A stretch of DNA of 64,000 bases from Adiantum capillus-veneris. Lineage: Eukaryota; Streptophyta; Polypodiopsida; Polypodiales; Pteridaceae. The notes below the pieces were generated by a model. It searched no databases. It was not told where the DNA came from and saw only the letters and a program-made list of their open reading frames with translations. The DNA is taken from NCBI GenBank assembly GCA_014529385.2, contig CM043966.1, positions 97,586,087 through 97,650,086 on the forward strand, given 5' to 3'. The translations under genes were made by a program, and so were the position numbers. Of this stretch, positions 1-11,401 are shown one piece after another (the first letter of the stretch is position 1; each line of letters starts with the position of its first letter).

Positions 1-239
1 CACGCGCTCGTAGGCGAAAATGACCGCTTGCGCACAGATTTGGTTTTTTTTCCCAAATTTTTTTCCGTCGATATACGCGTGGAAATATGCACCTTTCGAT
101 AGGCATTGTCACTTGTACTACCACATGTATCAACGTGTATATCAACGCCGGGAATGCTCGTCGAAATGCGCGTGGAAAGGTACGGCGCATCGAAATATTG
201 CACGTCGGAAAGCCCGTAACATGTTGTAGTGTCTCTAGC
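1..239. other. No supported feature
   Basis: A short plus-strand reading frame (20-229) has no recognisable domain and no coding context. I see nothing else here. Confidence 0.5.
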
Positions 240-1285
240 TCTGGGGCTCGCACTTAAGTTCGAGCCTCATTACTTGGAAACTCAATTTTCAATTCTCATG
301 AACACTCTAGTAGAGCTCTTTTCACCTAAAAACTATCTGGACGAGTTTGTATCCCACAAGGCTTGAATTGAGTCTTTACCTCATGTGGCCCGAACTTATG
401 TTTGAGTCTCATGATCTAAAGACTCTATTTTTAAGCATCGTGGATGATCTAGTATGACTCTTCCAAGCTGGAACCCATCTACAAGAATCATATCTCAGTC
501 TCTAGCTCATGAGGCTCAAACTTAAGATTGAACCTCATGATTAGGAGACTCGGTTTTCAAGTGTCATGAGCATTCTAGTTAGCAGACTCTTTCTAGCTAT
601 GAATCATCTACAAAAGTATGGATCGTGGTAATTTCAAGAGCCTAATGATCTAGGGATTTTTGCAAAACTCAATCAAGTTAAAATCCATTTTCAAAAGTCT
701 CTAGGTCATGAGGCTCTTGACCCTCATGACCTAGAGACTCAATTATTAATCCTAATGAGAGGAATCTTTCTATTTAGAAACTATCTGCAAGAATATCTTT
801 AGCACTAAGCGGAGAGCCTCATTAGCTAGAGACCCTTGGAGGATTCTTTCTACTTGAAATCCATCTTCTAAAGTCTCTATATTATAAGGATCTTGACTCT
901 TGAGCCTCATGACCTAGAGACTTGATATTCAAGCCTCATGAGCACTTTGGTTGGCTCTTGACTCTTAAGCCTCATGACTCCCTAGAGACTCAATATTCAA
1001 GCTTCATGAGCACTCTAGTAGGACTCTTTCTCGCTTGAAATCATCTACAAAAGTCTCTTATACTTCGTTGAGGATTGAACTTAAGTTCAAGCCTCATGAC
1101 TTAGAGACTCTGGCAAAAGTCTTTCTGATTGATAGCAATCTTCATAAGTCCTCATGAGTGCTCTAGCAAGACTCTAGCGATCTTTCTAGATAGAAACCAT
1201 TATCAAAAGTCTCTACCTCACCAAGATCAAATTTATGTGATCCTCCTCACCTAGAGACTCGTGAATCTAGCTCCAAGCTTGGTAA
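240..1285. repeat. Degenerate tandem satellite
   Basis: Variants of the phrase CATGACCTAGAGACTC recur about every 130 bases in the first units (near 232, 369 and 498) and at irregular spacing after that. Each is accompanied by words such as GAGCCTCATGA and CATGAGCACTCTAG. Copies are strongly diverged and carry small indels, so this is an old tandem array rather than an active satellite. Related words (GAGGCTTGAACTTA, TTTGAGCCTCA) recur at 2990-3250. No coding sequence is seen. Confidence 0.7.
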
Positions 1286-1739
1286 TTTTTGCTTTGTCTC
1301 GGTCTGTAGGTTGATAAGTTTGGTATATGATGGTATGGTAAAGTTATTTTAACGTGTTGATAAGCTTGATATTTGATGCTATTGAAGATACATTTTTTAT
1401 GTCTCCTCCAAACTTTTGATATCTCTCTTTGAAGGGACTTAATTTATTTTGTGATGAGCACTAAACACTAGCACGTGGATGGAGATTTTTTGGAATCACA
1501 ATATGTGAAACATGTTAGAATCAATTTCTTGTCTAGGAATGCAAGGTGATGCTAGAATACAAGACGTACTATTTGAAATTGGCAATTCAAGAAAGCCAAA
1601 AAAAATAGAAATAATTTATCACTAGGGATCCATATTTAGCTCCTTGATTATGAATTGCCTACATAACTAAGGGTACTTGTTAATATCTTTTTATTCTTCA
1701 TTTGTTATCTTGGTGTTTCTAAACACCATCCTCATTTGA
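1286..1739. other. AT-rich spacer
   Basis: There is no reading frame with recognisable content. The stretch leads into the left terminus of the foldback element. Confidence 0.5.
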
Positions 1740-2127
1740 GACATTAGGAGATTTCGGAGGTCTTTTGGAGGGCCTTTTAGAAGAGAGAGGAAAAAGCGCT
1801 CCTCCAATGAAAGAAGAGCTTACGTTACATAGAAAAATAGATTGATATTAAGAAAAATATAAAAAAGGTGTCAGTGGTCCTTGAAAATGGACACCTTTTC
1901 ATTCAATGCGAATGTCTTTTTCATGAGGTAGGAGACGCTCATTAAATATGGATTTCATCATCATTGAAAGTTACAAAAATCACAAAACTATCGATTGGTG
2001 TTGGAATTTGAAGCTTTTGATACCGCCGATGGTCCGGAAAGTCTAAAAACCTTAAAATTGCCTATCTATTTGCCTCAATCTGACATCCAGATAGGGAGAA
2101 ATCGCCAAAAAACCCCTAAAAAGGGGG

Positions 2128-2200
2128 TTTTGGATCATGGTGCGCGAGGGACCGTCTGGAGAATTCTGGATGACGCTCTGCACGTCGTCATCCACCTTTT
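2128..2200. repeat. Palindromic unit in left half of foldback centre
   Basis: This is an imperfect palindrome with arms TTGGATCATGGTGCGCGAG and the reverse of CTGCACGTCGTCATCC around a central GAATTC. It is roughly the reverse complement of the neighbouring unit at 2206-2274, as expected on either side of the foldback centre. Confidence 0.6.
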
Positions 2201-2205
2201 TTATT

Positions 2206-2274
2206 TTTTGCCTCACGACGTGCGAAGGGCCATTTGGAATTTTCCAGATGGCCCCCGCACGCCGTGAGGCAAAA
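2206..2274. repeat. 69 bp palindrome (family P, copy P0)
   Basis: It starts TTTTGCCTCACGACGTGCG and ends CGCACGCCGTGAGGCAAAA, with a centre of GGAATTTTCC type. Length and arm core (TCACGRCGTGC) match the four palindromes at 34723-34791, 35803-35870, 35922-35988 and 36317-36384. Confidence 0.7.
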
Positions 2275-2676
2275 TCTCCTTTTAGGGGTATTTTGACAAT
2301 TTCTCCCTCTCTGACTGTCAGATTGAGGCAAATAGATAGACGTTTTTTAAGCTTTTGGTCATTTTTGACGCATTGACAGTATCAAAAACTTTAAATTCTA
2401 ACACCAACTGATAATTTTGTGATTTTTTTAATTTCAATGATGACGAAAGCTATATTGAATAAGCGTCGTGGACTTCATGAAAACGGCACACGAAGTGAAT
2501 GAAAAAGTGACGGTTTTCAAGGATTTTTGAAAAGTTAGATTCACTTTTCAGAGTGTTCTGTTGTCCTTTTGGACGTATGCAACAAGTGCAAGTATATTTT
2601 AAGAACATTTTCTAGAGAGAGAAATATAATTTCTCAGAAGGCCCTCCAAATGACCTCCGAAATCCCCTAATGTCCC

Positions 2677-3414
2677 CTCAACATCAAAATCGCTTTAGTA
2701 GGTCTTGTGAACAAATCCACTTTTGTTTCTCATTTGTTATCCCAATTTTGACGTTGTGTTTGGCTCCATTGGTCTCTCTTTAAAATGCCTTGAATTTGCA
2801 AACAATATCTTGTTTTGAGTGGTGCAATATTTGATGGAAGTGCTATTCATTAAAGCATTGTTCTTACATATCAGCAATGTTAAAGTCATGCTTTCAATTT
2901 TGTCACTCTATAACACAAAGCAATCTAGATATATGTTGATGCTATGCAATGTGTTAAGGCTAAGTTTATGATAACAACCTCTAGTCACATAGAATAGCCT
3001 TGAACTCGGTTTGAGCTTCATGCGCACATGCTAGTTTAGGTGAGGCATGTGAAGCTTGAACTTAATCTCAATCCTCATCTTAGTATCCTCTAGAGCAACA
3101 ACAAGGGAGGCTTGAACTTATGTTTGAGCCTCACATCCTTCTGCTAGTGCCTTGAACTAAGTCTAAGTATGTCCACTTGCTAGTTCAGGTGAGGCTCAAA
3201 CATAACTTCAAGCATCTTCTTAATATCCCACTAAACCAGAACAAGTGAGTTTGTGCCCCATTTTTAAGTGCTAGTGTCTCATTTTTATATGGCACAAAGG
3301 GTCTCCACAAACAACCACAAGGTGAAACATAACAAAAAATACTTAAATTTTGAGTCTCATTTTAAAAAACGGGACTTGAATAATTCTCAAAATTCCTAAA
3401 TATGTGTTTTAGGT
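2677..3414. other. Spacer with short degenerate repeats
   Basis: Around 2990-3250 there are about three loose repeats built from GAGGCTTGAACTTA-like and CATGCTAGTT-like words. They share vocabulary with the satellite at 240-1285. No gene is seen. Confidence 0.5.
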
Positions 3415-4685
3415 AATCAACTTGCAGTCATTCTTGTAGTCTTCCACATAGCAACCATCTGGATTAAATCGGACCTGCAATCCCTATTCTATCATTTGCC
3501 CAACTGAAACAAGATTCTTTGTAATATGTGGAATATGAAGCACATCAGCCAAGTACTTCATTTCACCATCTTGCATTTGCAAGGGAACTTTTCCAACATG
3601 TGCAGTAGGATGAGTTGAATCATCACCTATTTCTACATAACCTGGTCCATCTAGTTGCTTCATCTCTTTGAACCACTCACCATGGGATGTCATGTGGTTA
3701 GAAGCACCTAAATCCACATACCATACATTGTCACTTAAATGTACATTTGCAGTCATAGCGTTTACCATATGCTGCATAACAAATAATTGCTCGGACCGAT
3801 CATCATCATTGTTGTTCTTGTTTGTTGCAGCATAATTGTTTTGTTGCCTTCTCCCTCTACCTCTGTTATTTGGCCTCCTTCGTGTTGTTGGACATTCATT
3901 TGAGTAGTGACCCTGCTCACCACATGTCCAACATTCAAAGTCAGATGCATTATTTTGATCTCTGTTTGCATTCCTCTTCCACGACCTTGACTCTGATTTT
4001 GCTGCCAATTCTGATGTTGACTGCCACGACCTCTACCTCTACCTCTATTTGAATAGAAGGCTTGCTGACCAAAACTAATATTGCTATGAGAAGAGGATGC
4101 ACCAAGACCAAGACTCTTCTCTTCACGAAATAACATGGTTGTCAATTCTATAAAATCGGGAACATCTGCTCTAGTATTCATAGAGGACTTGAAGTTTTTT
4201 TATTCTGTTCCAAGCCCTTCTAATGTCGCAGCAACAACATCATCGTCATCAATGGTGACACCAATAGATCCAAGATTGTCTTGATCTTTGAGGCATAGTC
4301 ATTGATAGAATGTTGCCTTGCTTCACTGTATTTAGCTCTGTTTTGAGCTGCAACTTCCTGACTCTGGTATGGTCTTCATTGAGCTTTTCAAAGCTCTTCC
4401 ATGCTATGGCAAGAGAGGGTGCACTCTCTAAGTAACCCATCATACTATCTGAGACACTCATAGATAGCCAATACATGACTTTGCTTTTGCCTTGCTTCTC
4501 TTCAAGGCTTTCTTCTCTTCTGGAGTAGCGTTCTCTTCAGGACACCATGGAGCTTCATCATTTTTACCTTCAATGTAATCCCAATAGCCCTTTCCTTGTA
4601 GGAAGTTTTCCATCTGAAACCTCCATGTAGGGAAATTATTAATGTCCAACTTCTCACTAACGATTTGGTTGAACTTGTCTGCCAT
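3415..4685 (-). pseudogene. Ty1/copia retrotransposon gag-protease fragment
   Basis: The gag start is the ATG at 4685 (MADKFNQ), followed by a UBN2/copia-type gag with NNFPTWRFQMENFL. Later come Gly/Arg-rich stretches (RGRGRGRG), one CCHC zinc knuckle CWTCGEQGHYSNEC (near 3900-3950) and a retropepsin segment with WYVDLGASNHM and KNLVSVGQM. The usual D-S/T-G of copia protease reads D-L-G. The frame shifts at least twice between 3760 and 4480, and a TAG closes the protease frame at about 3484. Recognisable sequence resumes beyond it (CYVEDYKND) to about 3415. Integrase and RT are absent, so the copy is truncated. I found no flanking LTR or tRNA-Met primer site. It is not part of the plus-strand copia at 11.4 kb, which lacks gag. 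Confidence 0.85.
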
Positions 4686-5159
4686 ATTCCTACACAGCTC
4701 CAAAAATCTGCAACTTGCACAAAACCTGCAACCTTGTTGTACTGGTACTTGTGATCTACTAAACACTCAACAAGAGTGACCACATCTCATATACATGTAT
4801 CCACAATTAGGCATACATGTACCAACTCTGTTTGCACACAATTTTTCATGCTGTAAGCTTCACAGAAACCAAAAAACTGCAAATCCGGTCATCTCTGTTT
4901 GATTACATGTACCAGAACTCTATCCCTCAAATAGAGCCTAAATTAAGCCTAGTACCAAACTTTGTGAGAATTAGACCAAAATTTTATAGACTGTTGGAGA
5001 TCGGCTTAAACTCAACATAAACATAAATCTAAATGTAATCTAACCTAATCTAATTTAAATCTTAACCTAATCTCTCTCTCTCTCTCTTTATTTTCTCCCC
5101 TTACCTCTCTCTTTTGTCTTCTCCCCCTCTCTCTCTTTGGTTTTTTATTCTCTCTCTCT
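4686..5159. other. Spacer upstream of copia gag fragment
   Basis: This could be the leader or LTR remnant of the minus-strand copia copy, but no TG..CA ends or primer site are visible. It grades into CT-rich sequence. Confidence 0.4.
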
Positions 5160-5171
5160 TTCTCTTTGTTT

Positions 5172-5220
<49 letters not shown>

Positions 5221-5294
5221 CAATGTGTGTGTGTATGCATTCTTTGTTTATGCATGTGTGTGTGTGTGTGTTTTTTTTTTTTGTTTATGCATGT

Positions 5295-5348
<54 letters not shown>

Positions 5349-5354
5349 AGACAC

Positions 5355-5424
<70 letters not shown>

Positions 5425-5499
5425 GGGAAGGGAACATGAGAGAGAGGAGAGGGAAGGAGCATACTTGGCTCTCCTTCCTCTCCTCATGTGTGTGTGTTT

Positions 5500-5550
<51 letters not shown>

Positions 5551-5570
5551 GAGAGAGGGGGGGGGGAGAG
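5160..5570. repeat. Compound microsatellite block
   Basis: In order there are (CT)n at about 5176-5216, TG-rich sequence with a T run, (CT)n at 5295-5344, (TG)n at 5357-5390, (GA)n at 5391-5419, a second TG tract, and a run of about 37 G from 5513, then GA/G-rich sequence. All long reading frames here are Ser/Leu, Cys/Val or Arg/Glu artefacts of the repeats. Confidence 0.95.
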
Positions 5571-7539
5571 TGCGGGTTACCTCTTTGCTTGAGCGCCTAA
5601 AACTCAAAGATGTGAGTTTTTGAGCGCTCTCGATTTATTTTTTACCCCTGTCGGCATGCTATAAGCCTCGCTATGTAACAAATAAAATAGTGACGCTTAT
5701 AGCGACGTCGTGGATTTTCACTTTTGAGCGTCACACTGCAAGTTTCACTAATGTGAAGTACCTCTTGTAGTGTTTTCAAGATCCTAACAACCTCTTTTAG
5801 CCTCCATGTACTAGTGAAGTCGACTCCGTCCCACGGTATGACATTTATTTACATGGTTCTCACTATCTCTACAATAAAATAGCTAGACTTGGCAACCAAC
5901 GTGATTACATATTTGATTCGTAGTTTCTTTTTACCTTCTATGAGGAACTAAAGCTCAATTTTGTTTTGACCTCAATGATGGAATCGCCAACAAACCTTGC
6001 TCAAAGGTTCTCTATAATTGGGAAAAAAAAATTGGTTTCAAATGTGAAGAACCCTAGAGAAAAAGCATCTTTGAAGCTTGCATATAATAAGAAGGCAAGA
6101 AAATCGATCTGGCATAAAATTCATAGATAACTTTGCTAGCAATTGGTTTTCTAATAGATCATATCATAATCCTTGAGTGCCTTTGAGGAAGGACATCAAA
6201 GGTATAAATAATCCATGTGTGAGATATAATTAAATAATTATCATGTCCAATTTGTCTGTAAATAATGCATCTCTTAAATGGTCCTAATCTAAAGTTTTTA
6301 TATCTAGTTTTTACAATTCTGGTATTTAGTAAATATGTGCACTTAGGTGTGTGTTTTATTAGGCCTATGTACATCTCTTTTCATCCTCTTGCACCATAGA
6401 GTATTTTTATGTTGCTAATGTGTACATCCCTTAATCTGATAACATTTTGTTTCCTTTTACAAAAGTCACCCCTGCATCTCTATCCCCACCATTGTGGAAA
6501 CCAAAAAAACGGTTTCTACTCCCTAAGTCACTTTTCACTATATAATTTTCATTTACTTGCATAATTTTTCTCTTTCACCCAAAAATAATGCAAAGGATGA
6601 AACATATCAAGTGATTCCATTAGTTTTTTCACATCTATAATTTTTCCTTTTTTTCATATTTTAAACACCATATGTTCATCAAGCTAGAGTTGATGAATAG
6701 TCCATGCACTAGTCCCACCATGTATATATTCTCTTTATTCACCAATAATCCTCCTCCATGAGTGTGTTAAATTCATCTTGGATGCCTTATGACTCATGGA
6801 GGGGCTCACTCTTGGATGCATGATCAAATAGAACCAGAAAAGAGACCACAAGAGGACTTTTGAAGTCCTCAATTATACATGTTTGGGTGTGAATTTTTTC
6901 ACCCATCTCCCATCCAAATTGGAACCAGTAACAAAAAAAAGGTTGTGGCCCATAATTTGAGGAATTTTATCCAATGTTTTGCATAATTGTTTGGTCTCTA
7001 TTTAGGAGCTGAAAACTTCTTGACGAGCCCTAGTCTATCCACATAATGCACACAAGTGTCATCCTGATCTCTCCTCACTCTTTTTCACACTTCCTCACTT
7101 AAACACACACAGATTCTCTTCTCTCTATCCGTCCATTAGACCTGCAAGTTTCCATTCCCTCTCTTAGCCTTCATGCTCCACTTATACACCCCTATGCACT
7201 CCACTATCTCTCTACATATATTACCATTTTCCCTTCAACCTTTTGAAAATTCAAAAATTTGGCAAGGAAATTAAAGTTTAACCTCTACACATGGAGGTTC
7301 TTATCATCAATTGTTGATCGCTTCTCTACTAATGGTGACCAACTAAATTGCATTTATACGTCCGTATAAGAAAAATTGTACGTAAAATTTGGTATTATAT
7401 GATGTATACCCGTATTATACGCGTATATCCGAATAAAACATATTTTGAGTAAAATATATTTCGATCAAAATATGTTTTACTTTATAAAAAAAGGTGACGT
7501 GATAGTTCATTTGAACTGCCACAATAGTGACGTCTAGGG

Positions 7540-7542
<3 letters not shown>
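5571..7542. other. No gene seen
   Basis: AT-rich non-coding sequence. Only short unrecognisable frames occur, such as a 71-codon minus-strand frame at 6159-6374. Confidence 0.5.

Positions 7543-7620
<78 letters not shown>
7543..7620. repeat. (AG)n microsatellite
   Basis: About 39 uninterrupted AG units. Confidence 0.98.
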
Positions 7621-7623
<3 letters not shown>

Positions 7624-7729
7624 AGTCAGGTAATAACTTTTGATTCTTTTTTTTTTCTCTGACGTTGTATTTGCTAGTGCTATTGTTGTGGAACTTTGCG
7701 TGCACCTCAGTATTAGTTTGCAGGTTAGT

Positions 7730-8770
7730 ACAGTCTCTTTGGCTTTGTTGACCCCCATGTCACACTGCAAAGAGAGAGAGAGTTTAGACACCCGTCCTTG
7801 ACTGTGTTGATCCTCGTGACACACTACAAGGGGGGTTTAGACTTTACACGCTTCATCCTTGACACTGCTGCTAACCTCCGTACTACACTGCAGAGAGTAG
7901 CTTAGGATGTGCAATTAGATTTCCCATTTTTGGTTGTTGATGACCACCGAGTCGCGCACTACAAGGAGGGATCAACTATCTTACATCCTTTGTACCTGGT
8001 TGTTACTGGCCACTTCATCGCACTACAAGAAGATTGGGTTTAATAGATTCTTTGTCTCTGTCTGTATTTGACCACCATGTCACACTGTAGGGAGGGGTTT
8101 AGAGCTTTTAAATCCTTCGTTCTTGGTTGTTGGTGACTATCACATTTCACCACCACAAGAAGATTGGATATAATAGATTTCTCATCTTTGGTTGTTGCTG
8201 ACCACCGTATCACACTGCAGAGAGGGGTTTAGGGTTTTTTTATCCTTTGTTCTTTGTTATTGCTAACCATCACGTTTCAATGTAGGAAGATTGGATTTTA
8301 TAGATTCAGCGTCTTTAGTTGTTGCTGACCACCACGTCGCACTGCAGGGAGGGGTTAGGTATTTTAAATTATTCATTCTTTGTTGTTGCTGACCATCACA
8401 TTGCACTATAGGAAGATTGGATTTAATACATTCCCCATCTTTGGTTGTTTTTCACCACCGCGTTGCACTACAGAGGGAGGGGTTAGGTATCTTACATCCT
8501 TTGCTCTTGGCTATTGTTGACCATCACGTCGCACTGCAGGTTGATTGGATTTAATAAATTTCTCATCTCTCACTATTGTTGACCATCATGTTGCACTACA
8601 AAGAGGGGCTAGGTATTTTAAATCCTTCATCCCCCTTGACTATTGTTGACTACCACGTCGCACTGCAGGGAGATTGGTTTTAATAGATTTTTTGTCTCTG
8701 GCTATTACTGACCATCGCGTCGCACTACAGGAAGGGGTTATATATTTTTAGATCTTTTATTGTTGGTTGT
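7730..8770. repeat. Satellite with dimeric higher-order units
   Basis: Monomers of about 60 bases each end in variants of TTGGTTGTTGCTGACCACC and GTCGCACTGCAG. Two monomer types alternate: one continues GGAGGGGTTTAGGTATTTT and the other AGATTGGATTTAATAGATT. The repeating unit is therefore a dimer of about 125 bases, present roughly eight times. Divergence is moderate. Confidence 0.8.
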
Positions 8771-8866
8771 TAGTATTGTTCATGAAATGTTTTTATATTT
8801 TTCTATTTACAATCATATAAGTCAAAATTATATCTATTCTAGATCTACCTTAATTTTATTTTCTTC

Positions 8867-9157
8867 ATGCATTTTCAGGCTTCAGTCATGCTAGAGACAA
8901 AGTTAACGTGTCAGCATCGCAAAATCATTTGTGATGCTCTAATTTTATCTCTCTATGGAGCTTTAGACGATCATTTGTATCGGGCATTTGATCCACTACA
9001 GGCAAAGTTCAATGATTTTGTGATTGAACTTGTGGAGCAGTGCTGGCTGAAACTGTGTAGTGCATTCCCTATTTCATTTGACCCATCTCTACGCACTAAT
9101 GGAGTATTTCACAACACAATAAAGCAATTATTGGGCCAAGTCACTAGAAGCTTTTAG
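8867..9157 (+). pseudogene. Unrecognised coding-like segment upstream of kinase remnant
   Basis: A 96-codon frame (starts MHFQASVML, ends LGQVTRSF) ends in a TAG at 9155-9157. Similar-looking codon usage continues in the same direction into the kinase-like frame at 9215, so this may be its N-terminal region or an upstream exon. I recognise no domain. A GT-AG boundary cannot be fixed. It lies immediately downstream of the 7.7-8.8 kb satellite. Confidence 0.35.
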
Positions 9158-9184
9158 AGTATGATTCATCCAAAAATCAAAGCC

Positions 9185-10105
9185 AAACCTAGAATGAGAG
9201 AGCAAATGTAGCTTGTGTCACAACTACATTTAGAATTGAAGAGCAAGGATAAGGTCGAAGGCTCTTCTAAACGTCCTAGGACAGAAGAGGATGTGCCTCC
9301 TCCTTCAGGTGCCGAGCTCTTAACTGTACACCTAGATGATACTACATGTCCTCCTATCCTACACTTACTTGGGGATCATTCTATCTTTCACCTGGAAGCC
9401 CCCCAATTAGGTGAAGAACATTTTGCAAATGTGAAACAAGTTTCAATGGCCCATCCACTCTTCAAAGATCTTGTCTATGTGGCAAAGATCTACAAGGACC
9501 AGATAGGAAGTAAGCCGACTTTACAAATAGTGCGAGAGGAAGCAACAACTACTATTGTCAAGCACCGTGGTATGATATTGCCCCGTGCTCTTGTTCGTTA
9601 TAGCAAAATTCCCATGTTGATATTCAAGATTTGGAATGGAGGTCACCTTGAGCAGTGGATTCGGGCCTATCATCATGATGGAAGAAAGCCTATAATCACA
9701 AAGTTTTAGGACACATCCGGAACTGTACAACAGTTCATAGACAACATTTTGTCTATCTGCAACGCTCTGTAGATGATGAAATTTGTGCATAGTCATGATT
9801 TCATTTACAATGACCTAAACACTAGAAATATTCTACTACATTTTGGCGAGTGAGGAGTGTATAATAGGATCATGAACTGGGGATGAAGTACACCATTGAA
9901 CACTTTGGCAACATTTCCCAAGCTCCCAAATCTCAACCCTCAAACTAGAGCTCAATTAGAGCAATATTATCCATGGACTGCCCCTGAAAATATCAGCACC
10001 AATCCTCCTCCTTTCACCAAAGCATCTGATGTATATAGTCTCTCATATATTATTAAACTCTTGGTTGCATGTATTCCAGAGGCCTCTAAGGTTTCCAAGC
10101 ACTAA
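9185..10105 (+). pseudogene. Protein-kinase-like pseudogene
   Basis: The first frame (9215-9709) has a charged start (SSKRPRTEEDVPPP) and an N-lobe-like region ending at TAG 9707-9709. After it, recognisable kinase motifs continue. HSHDFIYNDLNTRNILL (about 9780-9840) matches the catalytic loop HRDLKPxNILL, with Y-N-D in place of H-R-D. YPWTAPENI (near 9970) is the APE motif, followed by FTKASDVYSLSYIIKLL, the usual helix F signature with its Asp. In-frame stops at about 9707 and 9770, and a TGA near 9850, break it. Loss of the catalytic His/Arg and the stops argue that it is inactive. Which kinase family it came from, and whether a transposon carried it, cannot be read here. Confidence 0.6.
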
Positions 10106-10499
10106 TTTTTGTGAAATGTAAACAAACATCTTATTAGTGGAAAATTCTTCAAACCCTAAGATAAGCCTAAAATCTGGGATTTAAGCCTTTGTTTGAATGG
10201 AGCCCATAACATTGGCTATCATGTTGTAACCAAATCTGGCTTGAGGTATGTTGATGATTAAATGAGTAACAATATTTTTTGCCATTCATGGTGTGCAATG
10301 TGTGGTGTTATTTTAGACTAGATCTTTAATCATATTTTCAATTAAGTATTCAAAAGTTCTTCAAGTTAGGGGTTCAAAGCATTTCAAGTTGGATCTCCAA
10401 AATCCTTTAAACCATCTCTCTTTTCTAAGTGCTAAGGCTTTGCTCATTAAATTTTATTGTTTTGCATTTCAAATATGGGAGATATTGCTCACAACCAGA

Positions 10500-11234
10500 A
10501 TTCACAATAGCCTGATGCTCCTTTGCTTAATCATGCATTGGCACAACAAATTTACAAAGAGGAAGAGATCCGGGTGGCTCAAGGAGATCTTAGCACTTTG
10601 GCTGTGTCCCAAGAGGATGAATCAGAACTTCAAGGGGAGACACTGAATTACAGGCAATGCAGGCAGTTGTGCCCAAATTGTTTTGTACGGAATCCATCGT
10701 TTTGAGTTAGTGGAAATGCTAAGGCATCCGCTCCCTTAAAAGTTTCAGATTTTCAACACATTATACTGGCGAGAAATATGCTTTCAAGATTTATCCAAGT
10801 ATACAAATTGGTACCAAATAATATCAAGCGGCAATTTACTTTGTGCAACAAAGCTATTGTTCTTTTGTATTGCGGCTCAAAGTAGATTGGAATGATTTTC
10901 CCACTACAGGAGGCATCGGCAAAGGACGCCTGGTCAAGAAGATTCATGATGGGGAAGCCAATCAAGAAGACCCTCCTCGTAAAAAGGTCTACACATATTT
11001 GCCCAAAGAAATTGCAGTCATTGAGAAGGATCACTACCCAAGGCATGGATTTGGCAAGTCAAGGAGAGACCCCAGCCATGTTGCTACGCGATCGTATAGT
11101 GGAGCTAAAAAGAAAGTTGGCATGGTACAAGGAAAGATATGGGCATGTAATTGAATCAGAGATCGGCAATGTTGGTCCTAGCAATTCATTCGGTAATTCA
11201 AAATTTCACGTACCTGATCTTTTAGGGGATTGAT
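10500..11234 (+). pseudogene. Unrecognised coding-like region
   Basis: Frames at 10523-10705, 10843-11154 and 10892-11233 overlap and look like pieces of one decayed protein. A charged segment has KKVYTYLPKEIAV, then, after a +1/-1 shift near 11070, LLRDRIVELKRKLAWYKERYG, which is likely helical, and a stop at 11233. No family is recognised. It may be a 3' continuation of the kinase-like gene or an independent remnant. Confidence 0.3.
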
Positions 11235-11401
11235 CCCATGATCTAAATTAAATCTACCAAACAATAATGAGCTCTTTTTGTATCTTGAATTTGTAACTAA
11301 AACCTCTTTTTGGCAAATGAACATGTTGGATTTTGTTGCAATTGTGTTAGTTTTATTCTCTCTCCCTCCCTCCCTCTTTTTGACAATGATTAAAAGAAAA
11401 T

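Larger units (their letters stand above)
1740..2676. mobile_element. Foldback / long inverted-repeat DNA element
   Basis: The two halves are reverse complements over almost the whole length. The left end reads GACATTAGGAGATTTCGG and the right end, reversed, reads GACATTAGGGGATTTCGG. Inner blocks also match: a segment near 1960-2030 pairs with 2385-2450, and the block with CAGATTGAGGCAAATAGAT pairs with its complement near 2070. The centre lies near 2203. There is no transposase frame, so it is non-autonomous. Flanks share CCTCA but no perfect target duplication could be read. A similar terminus occurs at 28402-28485, so the window holds at least two members. A Mutator-like origin is possible but unproven. 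Short ORFs inside it are by-products of the palindrome. Confidence 0.75.

Noticed and set aside
1995-2376. Two overlapping plus-strand frames in the foldback element
   Set aside because: They lie across complementary halves of a palindrome and show no domain. A transposase is not encoded.
5114-5623. Long overlapping frames rich in Ser/Leu, Cys/Val or Arg/Glu on both strands
   Set aside because: They are translations of (CT)n, (TG)n, (GA)n and G runs and carry no coding signal.
7730-8770. Regular repeats as a CRISPR array
   Set aside because: Units are about 60 bp, diverged and contiguous, with no unique spacers of constant length, in a plant-type genome.
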